A stretch of 11,452 nt of DNA from Barnesiella sp. (lineage in GTDB: Bacteria > Bacteroidota > Bacteroidia > Bacteroidales > Muribaculaceae): positions 16,937 through 28,388 of the forward strand of contig JAAVEX010000017.1 of assembly GCA_014801065.1 (NCBI GenBank). Direction: 5' to 3'. Below the pieces are notes generated by a model. That model was not told where the DNA came from. It saw only the letters and a program-made list of their open reading frames with translations, and did no database searches. Shown one piece after another: positions 7,619-11,452 of this stretch; the stretch's first letter is position 1; each line of letters starts with the position of its first letter. A program made the position numbers and the translations under genes.

Positions 7619-8950
7619 TTATTTTAGTGTGAGTTCGATAACGTAGTCGGGTTGTGATGGATCTATCTCCTCGCCGGGAAGCAGAATGGTCTCCGATCCG
7701 TTTTTGCTGATTTTGACCGGTTTCCGTGAAAGGTAGCCTACGGCAGATTTTATCTTTTTCTTGTCGATAGGGAGTATGATCTTCTTTTCGGGATCGAGGA
7801 TGTGGAGATACATTTTATTATCGCGGCATGTCGCCACACCCCATGGCTGTTCACCGAAATCGGCTGCCGATGTGGGACGTATAGTCAGGGCGTATGTGTC
7901 CATCCATTTCCCTATCGTCTGAAGCCGGACAATCGCATCGTGGGGTAGTTCGCCATTGGGTTGCGGACCTACGTTAAGAAGCAGATTTGCGCCCTTTCCG
8001 GCGGTGCGCACGAGTCCGCGGATGAGATCGTCGGCGGATAGATAGTCACGATCCTTTACCGTGTAGCCCCACGAGCGGTTCATGGTGAGGCATGTTTCAA
8101 GCGGAAGAGGTGAGATCTCCTGTCCGGAGAGGCCTGCGGTGTTTTCTCCCGGCAGATCGCGTTCGAATATTTGAATATCCTCGCCGTCAAATGGCGATTG
8201 ATGGTGATTGTTGCCTACCAGACAAGAGGGTTGGAGCTCATGAATCATTGCATATTGCGGCTGGAGTTGCCAGTCAAAAGGGGTTTTATCCTCATCATGA
8301 TCCCACCATCCGTCAAACCAGATGGCTCCGATCGGGCCGTAGTCGGTCAGGAGTTCTTTCAGCTGTTCGTTCATGAAAGCATAATAGTGGGGCCAGTCTA
8401 CGAGTGTAGAGTCGCGTCCGGTTTCTTTGCCGGTGCGTCCGCTCGGATAGTCGGGACGGGTCCAGTCGATGTGTGAATAGTATAGATGTAGCCTTAGTCC
8501 CTGTTTCTGACACTCGTCGGCTATTTCGCGGAGGATGTCGCGTTTGAATGGGGTGGCTTTAACAATGTTATAATCGCTCTGTTTTGTGTCCCACATCGAG
8601 AAACCATCGTGGTGTCGGGTGGTGAAACATATATATTCTGCGCCTGCATCCTTGAATGTCTTGACCCATTGCGAGGCATCGAAGTTGGCCGGATAGAAAC
8701 CGGAAGCTGCTTTAGCGTATTCTTCGGCATTAATCCCTCGGTTGAGATACCACTCGTTTTGCCCGAACATGCTATAGATTCCCCAATGAATGAAGATGCC
8801 GAGGCCACTGTCGCGGAACTGTTGTCGCGCTTTGATGATTTCCGGAGTGGGGGTGTAGGGGGTCGGTGGGAGTGTGTCGGCGGCTGCTGAGATTGATGCG
8901 GCTGCTAAAAGGCCGATGGTAAGATTGCGTAGGGTGGTAATATTTTTCAT
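7619..8950 (-). CDS. Exported alpha-L-fucosidase, glycoside hydrolase family 29
   Basis: This 443-residue enzyme is predicted to release alpha-linked L-fucose from glycans. Residues 1-24 are a Sec signal peptide (KNITTLRN, then TIGLLAAASISAAA) with no lipobox, so it is probably periplasmic. The GH29 barrel covers about 30-360: GIFIHWGIYSMFG (51-63), FTTRHHDGFSMWD (109-121), and GAIWFDGWWDH, where Asp213 is the expected nucleophile. A glutamate in the FERDLPGE stretch (262-269) is a candidate acid/base. GKGANLLLNVGPQPNG follows at 319-334, and residues from about 365 form the C-terminal beta-domain. The frame is open back to 9037, but the first 29 codons of that extension cover an inverted repeat and put the signal peptide in the wrong place, so I start at 8950. 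It heads the operon with cutC and the transglutaminase-like gene. Linkage specificity cannot be read from the sequence. Confidence 0.92.
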   Translation of the reverse strand: MKNITTLRNLTIGLLAAASISAAADTLPPTPYTPTPEIIKARQQFRDSGLGIFIHWGIYSMFGQNEWYLNRGINAEEYAKAASGFYPANFDASQWVKTFKDAGAEYICFTTRHHDGFSMWDTKQSDYNIVKATPFKRDILREIADECQKQGLRLHLYYSHIDWTRPDYPSGRTGKETGRDSTLVDWPHYYAFMNEQLKELLTDYGPIGAIWFDGWWDHDEDKTPFDWQLQPQYAMIHELQPSCLVGNNHHQSPFDGEDIQIFERDLPGENTAGLSGQEISPLPLETCLTMNRSWGYTVKDRDYLSADDLIRGLVRTAGKGANLLLNVGPQPNGELPHDAIVRLQTIGKWMDTYALTIRPTSAADFGEQPWGVATCRDNKMYLHILDPEKKIILPIDKKKIKSAVGYLSRKPVKISKNGSETILLPGEEIDPSQPDYVIELTLK

Positions 8951-8964
8951 GATAGAGGAAGTGG

Positions 8965-9030
8965 ATAAAACAAGGACGGACTCGTCATCGGCAGTGGAAA
9001 GCAGATGTGAGTCCGTAGGGCTTGTTTTAT
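8965..9030 (-). promoter_or_regulatory. Long interrupted hairpin in the fucosidase leader (possible attenuator or terminator)
   Basis: ATAAAACAAG (8965-8974) pairs with 9021-9030 over 10 bp and ACGGACTC (8976-8983) with 9009-9016 over 8 bp. They are separated by a small asymmetric internal loop (1 nt against 4). Inside, CATC (8986-8989) can pair with GATG (9004-9007). On the minus strand the 3' arm ends in CCTTGTTTTAT, 14 nt before the fucosidase ATG. That could act as a terminator of the upstream DUF3127 transcript, an attenuator for the glycan operon, or an operator. I find no TAnnTTTG promoter box for the operon in 8951-9047. Confidence 0.6.
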
Positions 9031-9047
9031 GGTTCACGAATCGTTTT

Positions 9048-9227
9048 CTTAGAAACTGTTTAAATTTATGCGAAAAATATTTATATGCTCTGATTTATAT
9101 GATCTTTCAGGCGATTTTTGCCAAGTTTTATCGGTCACGATGCCCGCATCGCTCCCTCTTCAACTTGCAAAACTCATCCTGAAATATCCTAAAAATCATT
9201 CGCACATAAATCTAAACAGTTTCTTAG
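9048..9227 (-). repeat. Fold-back repeat element copy 1 (180 bp, MITE-like)
   Basis: On the minus strand the element opens with CTAAGAAACTGTTTA and closes with TAAACAGTTTCTAAG, a near-perfect terminal inverted repeat extending inward to TTTATG-type sequence (about 25 bp). Both halves are partly complementary further in, and the centre is CGATGC-GG-GCATCG at 9138-9151. By eye, the first 90 bp match copy 2 (11098-11287) without gaps at about 70 of 90 positions. TAA flanks the GAAACTG...CAGTTTC core on both sides, which suggests a 3-bp target duplication. The element has no convincing coding capacity. It fills the space between the DUF3127 and fucosidase genes and supplies the DUF3127 stop codon. 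Confidence 0.82.
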
Positions 9228-9592
9228 AATGGAATATCGTCTTCGGGAGCGCCCGGGGCACTTGTGAAGGGATCTACTGCAGGAGGTGCGGGAGCGCCGC
9301 CATAGGCGGGCGTTGGAGCGGTGGCGCCTTCTTTTTCCGCTTTCCAACCGCGGATGCCGGTGTACCAACGGCCATTATATTCGCGGCTTTCGATATCGAA
9401 GCTGAGGGTTACAATTTCGCCTACATTGAGGGGATATTGGTCGGCGCGTTCGCCGAAGAAATCGAAGTGAACTTTTTTGGGATATGTCTCCATTGTTTCG
9501 AGAACATATTCGCGTTTTTTCCAATTGTTGCCGCTTTTCGAAACGCCTGACATTTCGGGGAGGGCAAGAATGATTTTACCTTTTATTTCCAT
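9224..9592 (-). CDS. DUF3127 protein with SSB-like C-terminal tip
   Basis: This is a 122-residue protein of the Bacteroidota DUF3127 family. Residues 1-86 form a compact beta-rich domain (MEIKGKIILALPE, then REYVLETMETYPKKVHFDFF and SREYNGRWYTGIRGWK) that resembles an OB-fold. Residues 88-116 are a flexible Ala/Pro/Gly linker, and the chain ends in EDDIPF. Domain, linker and acidic tip follow the plan of single-stranded DNA-binding proteins, where the DDxPF tip recruits repair and replication proteins. A DNA-metabolism role is inferred from this; the family has no firm function that I know of. A good promoter lies upstream (9627-9657). The stop codon TAA lies inside the terminal repeat of the adjacent fold-back element, yet the canonical tip is intact. 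Confidence 0.85.
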   Translation of the reverse strand: MEIKGKIILALPEMSGVSKSGNNWKKREYVLETMETYPKKVHFDFFGERADQYPLNVGEIVTLSFDIESREYNGRWYTGIRGWKAEKEGATAPTPAYGGAPAPPAVDPFTSAPGAPEDDIPF

Positions 9593-9626
9593 CTGTTAAT
9601 GTGATATTAGTGACTGAACTGAACTA

Positions 9627-9657
9627 CAAAAATAGGCAAAGCTCACGAATCTGACAA
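9627..9657 (-). promoter_or_regulatory. Promoter of the DUF3127 gene (TTG-N20-TATTTTTG)
   Basis: On the minus strand TTG (9657-9655), a 20-nt spacer and TATTTTTG (9634-9627) match the Bacteroidota -33/-7 consensus in sequence and spacing. A start near 9620 gives a leader of about 28 nt to the ATG at 9592. It lies just downstream of the pgk terminator, so the gene has its own transcription unit. Confidence 0.65.
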
Positions 9658-9674
9658 GTTTTTCGCGTGATAAA

Positions 9675-9712
9675 AAGGCGGTGTGTCAATAACTGATGTG
9701 ACACACCGCCTT
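9675..9712 (-). terminator. Intrinsic terminator of pgk
   Basis: AAGGCGGTGTGTCA (9675-9688) and its exact complement (9699-9712) make a 14-bp stem with a 10-nt loop. On the minus strand the stem is followed by a U-rich tail (CCTTTTTATC). It begins 36 nt after the pgk stop. The plus-strand side has no U-run, so it looks directional. Confidence 0.85.
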
Positions 9713-9748
9713 GTATGACATGATTGTAAAAACTGTCGATGTTTCGGA

Positions 9749-10996
9749 TTAGCCTTTAATTGCAGCTACGCCGGGGAGCACCTTTCCTTCGATGGCTTCA
9801 AGCAGCGCACCGCCACCGGTAGAAACATAGGAAACTTCGTCGGCCAGACCGAATTTGTTGATGCAGGCTACAGAGTCGCCACCACCAACGAGCGAGAATG
9901 CGCCATTTTCGGTAGCTTTCACGATGGCATCAGCAATTGCGCGTGAACCGGCAGTGAATGTGTCGAATTCAAACACACCGGCGGGACCGTTCCAAAGGAT
10001 AGTTTTGGCGGGGAGGATAGCTTCAGTGAAGATTTTGCGGGTTTCAGGACCGGCATCCATGCCTTCCCAACCGGCAGGAATATCCATAACGGAGCAGATC
10101 TGAGTGTTGCAGTCGTTGCTGAAAGCATCGCCGGCCACACAGTCGACACCGAGCACGAGGTTGACACCTTTTTCTTTAGCTTTCTTCATGATGTCGAGAG
10201 CCACATCAAGCTTGTCGAGCTCGCAGAGCGATTCGCCGATGTTTCCACCCATAGCTTTAGCGAATGTGTAGGTCATACCGCCGCAGAGAATGAGGTTGTC
10301 CACCTTATCCATAAGGTTTTCGATGATACCGATCTTGGTGGATACTTTCGAACCACCCATGATGGCGGTGAAGGGGCGTTTGATGTCGCTGAGAATATTG
10401 TCAACGGCTTTAACCTCTTTTTCCATGAGGTAGCCGAGCATTTTGTCTTCCTTGTCGAAATAGTCGGCAATCACGGCAGTAGAAGCGTGTTTACGGTGAG
10501 CTGTTCCGAAAGCATCGTTTACGTAAACGTCGGCGTAGCTTGCGAGAGTTTTTGCAAATTCTTTCTGACGCTCTTTCATTTCTTTCTTGGCAGCGTCGTA
10601 GGCGGGATCTTCTTTGTCGATTCCCACAGGCTTTCCTTCTTCTTCAGGATAGAAGCGGAGGTTTTCAAGCAGGAGCACTTCGCCGGGCTTAAGTGCAGCG
10701 GCAGCTTCGGCAGCATTAGCGCAGTCAGGAGCAAATTTCACATCAGTGCCAAGAGCCTTAGCTACGGCATCTTTGATCTGCGAAAGTGAGAATTTGGGAT
10801 TGACTTTGCCTTTGGGTTTGCCCATGTGGCTCATGATGATAAGGCTACCACCATCGTTAAGAATTTTTTTGAGCGTGGGGAGCGCACCACGGATGCGGGT
10901 GTCGTCAGTGATGTTACCGTTTTCATCCAGGGGCACGTTGAAGTCAACGCGAACAATTGCCTTTTTGCCGGCAAATTTGTAATCGTCAATATTCAT
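9749..10996 (-). CDS. pgk: Phosphoglycerate kinase
   Basis: Pgk interconverts 1,3-bisphosphoglycerate plus ADP and 3-phosphoglycerate plus ATP in cytoplasmic glycolysis. The 415-residue protein shows the full set of family motifs. In the N-lobe these are [10 protein letters not shown] (15-24), [12 protein letters not shown] (53-64), [13 protein letters not shown] (110-122) and [13 protein letters not shown] (158-170). In the nucleotide-binding lobe they are [15 protein letters not shown] (214-228), LCGGMTYTF (237-245), [10 protein letters not shown] (334-343) and [10 protein letters not shown] (368-377). Residues about 119-147 contain a Lys/Glu-rich insertion, probably normal for the Bacteroidota form. 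The gene is monocistronic, with its own -7 box 37 nt upstream and a terminator 36 nt downstream. Nothing in the reading frame suggests damage. Confidence 0.97.
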   Translation of the reverse strand: MNIDDYKFAGKKAIVRVDFNVPLDENGNITDDTRIRGALPTLKKILNDGGSLIIMSHMGKPKGKVNPKFSLSQIKDAVAKALGTDVKFAPDCANAAEAAAALKPGEVLLLENLRFYPEEEGKPVGIDKEDPAYDAAKKEMKERQKEFAKTLASYADVYVNDAFGTAHRKHASTAVIADYFDKEDKMLGYLMEKEVKAVDNILSDIKRPFTAIMGGSKVSTKIGIIENLMDKVDNLILCGGMTYTFAKAMGGNIGESLCELDKLDVALDIMKKAKEKGVNLVLGVDCVAGDAFSNDCNTQICSVMDIPAGWEGMDAGPETRKIFTEAILPAKTILWNGPAGVFEFDTFTAGSRAIADAIVKATENGAFSLVGGGDSVACINKFGLADEVSYVSTGGGALLEAIEGKVLPGVAAIKG

Positions 10997-11032
10997 TTTA
11001 TATATTATTTGGTTTGAGTTTTTACTTTGTTA

Positions 11033-11040
11033 CAAAAGTA
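11033..11040 (-). promoter_or_regulatory. -7 promoter element of pgk
   Basis: The minus strand reads TACTTTTG, an exact TAnnTTTG match, 37 nt before the pgk ATG. It is half of a partly symmetric stretch (TACTTT-gttac-AAAAGTA, 11023-11040). A -33 TTTG at normal spacing is not obvious; a T-run and a TTG lie closer than usual. The rest of 10997-11097 holds only A/T-rich sequence. Confidence 0.55.
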
Positions 11041-11097
11041 TGAAAAAAAAACCAAGCGAATGGGAATGAAGGCAAAAAAAATGTTAATGACGATTTA

Positions 11098-11287
11098 CTA
11101 AGAAACTGTTTGAATTCATGTGCTAATGATTTTAAGAAGGTTTTTGTATGATTTTTGTGTGATGAATAAGGAGTGATGCGGGCATCACAACTGATGAATC
11201 ACGCAAAAAGTACAAAAAGGATTCCTGAAATCATGGCATATTTGACTGATAATAAAACTTTCGACATAAGTTTAAACAGTTTCTTAA
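11098..11287 (+). repeat. Fold-back repeat element copy 2 (190 bp, MITE-like)
   Basis: The element opens with CTAAGAAACTGTTTGAATTC and closes with TTTAAACAGTTTCTTAA, an inverted repeat of about 25 bp. The rest also folds back: read inward from each end, both arms contain TTTTTGTA, then TTTTTG(T or C)GTGAT, then GTGATGC. The tip is GTGATGC-GG-GCATCAC (11173-11188). It is parallel to the reverse complement of copy 1, with the central hairpin at the same distance (79-90) from the left end; the right half is 10 bp longer. TAA flanks both sides if the right end is shifted by one base. It sits 58 nt upstream of the pgk -7 box. Confidence 0.82.
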
Positions 11288-11452
11288 ATGGTGAAACGTT
11301 ACCAAGTTCTTTGAGTATTCCAAATATGACGAATGTACAGCGTTTAATTCTTATTTTACAATCTATAAAATGCTCTTGGGCTTCCTTCAAAACAATTCTG
11401 AATGTGTACCGAATCTTACCAACTTTATTATGTCGGATTCCTGATCCCACCA
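11288..11452. other. Right-edge sequence with no identified gene
   Basis: Together with the pgk upstream region and the fold-back element, this completes a stretch of 456 bases without a supported gene. These last 165 bases are A/T-rich. Two frames are open to the edge: a minus-strand frame beginning at a GTG (11450) and a plus-strand frame from an ATG inside the repeat (11233). Both run through the repeat end and neither product resembles a family I know. I see no tRNA, terminator or clear promoter. It may hold the end of a gene that lies mainly beyond the window. Confidence 0.4.

Noticed and set aside
8965..9030. Hammerhead ribozyme in the fucosidase leader (GATGACGAGTCCG resembles part of the motif)
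   Set aside because: The conserved CUGAUGA and GAAA core segments are not present in the required arrangement, so this is an ordinary hairpin on present evidence.
8951..9037. Fucosidase start at 9037, adding 29 residues
   Set aside because: The extension covers the inverted repeat and would bury the signal peptide behind a polar stretch; the ATG at 8950 gives a normal signal peptide.
9048..11287. Two repeats as the ends of one composite transposon carrying DUF3127 and pgk
   Set aside because: The repeats are internally complete with both termini, neither encodes a transposase, and pgk is a core gene; independent insertions are simpler.
11199..11450. 83-codon minus-strand frame at the right edge
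   Set aside because: It begins with GTG near the edge, runs through the repeat terminus into the element and resembles no family I know. It could be the tail of a gene beyond the window, but it cannot be supported here.
11233..11452. Plus-strand frame from an ATG inside the repeat, open to the edge
   Set aside because: The start lies within the fold-back element, there is no promoter, and the product is not recognisable.

Overview
The window looks like chromosomal DNA of a Bacteroidales gut commensal; a Muribaculaceae-like genome is my best guess. Three things point there: LpxC fused to FabZ, a DUF3127 protein, and promoters with the Bacteroidota -7 motif TAnnTTTG. Shine-Dalgarno sequences are mostly absent. 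No phage, plasmid or CRISPR genes are visible.

Left part (1-4315). A divergent promoter region separates a truncated minus-strand gene (probably rsmG, first 13 codons only) from a plus-strand block. That block is a CvfB-type S1 RNA-binding protein, then lpxD, lpxC-fabZ and lpxA, which are spaced 20 and 12 nt apart and make the first acyl steps of lipid A. A 15-bp perfect hairpin at 4256-4295 ends the block and also serves the convergent operon on the right.

Middle part (4316-8950, minus strand). In transcription order this operon holds an exported GH29 alpha-L-fucosidase, CutC, and an 841-residue exported transglutaminase-superfamily protein whose start codon overlaps the cutC stop (ATGA). 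The layout suggests glycoprotein or glycan breakdown in the periplasm. A 66-nt interrupted inverted repeat lies 14 nt before the fucosidase start.

Right part (8951-11452). A DUF3127 protein with an SSB-like C-terminal tip and phosphoglycerate kinase each have a recognisable -7 promoter element, and pgk has a clear terminator. Two related intergenic fold-back elements (180 and 190 bp) lie here: one abuts and supplies the stop codon of the DUF3127 gene, the other sits upstream of pgk. They share terminal repeats, an equally spaced left half and a central GATGC-GG-GCATC hairpin with a compensatory base-pair change. They are the most noteworthy unexplained structure in the window and look like a MITE-type family. 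The last 165 bases hold nothing I can identify.
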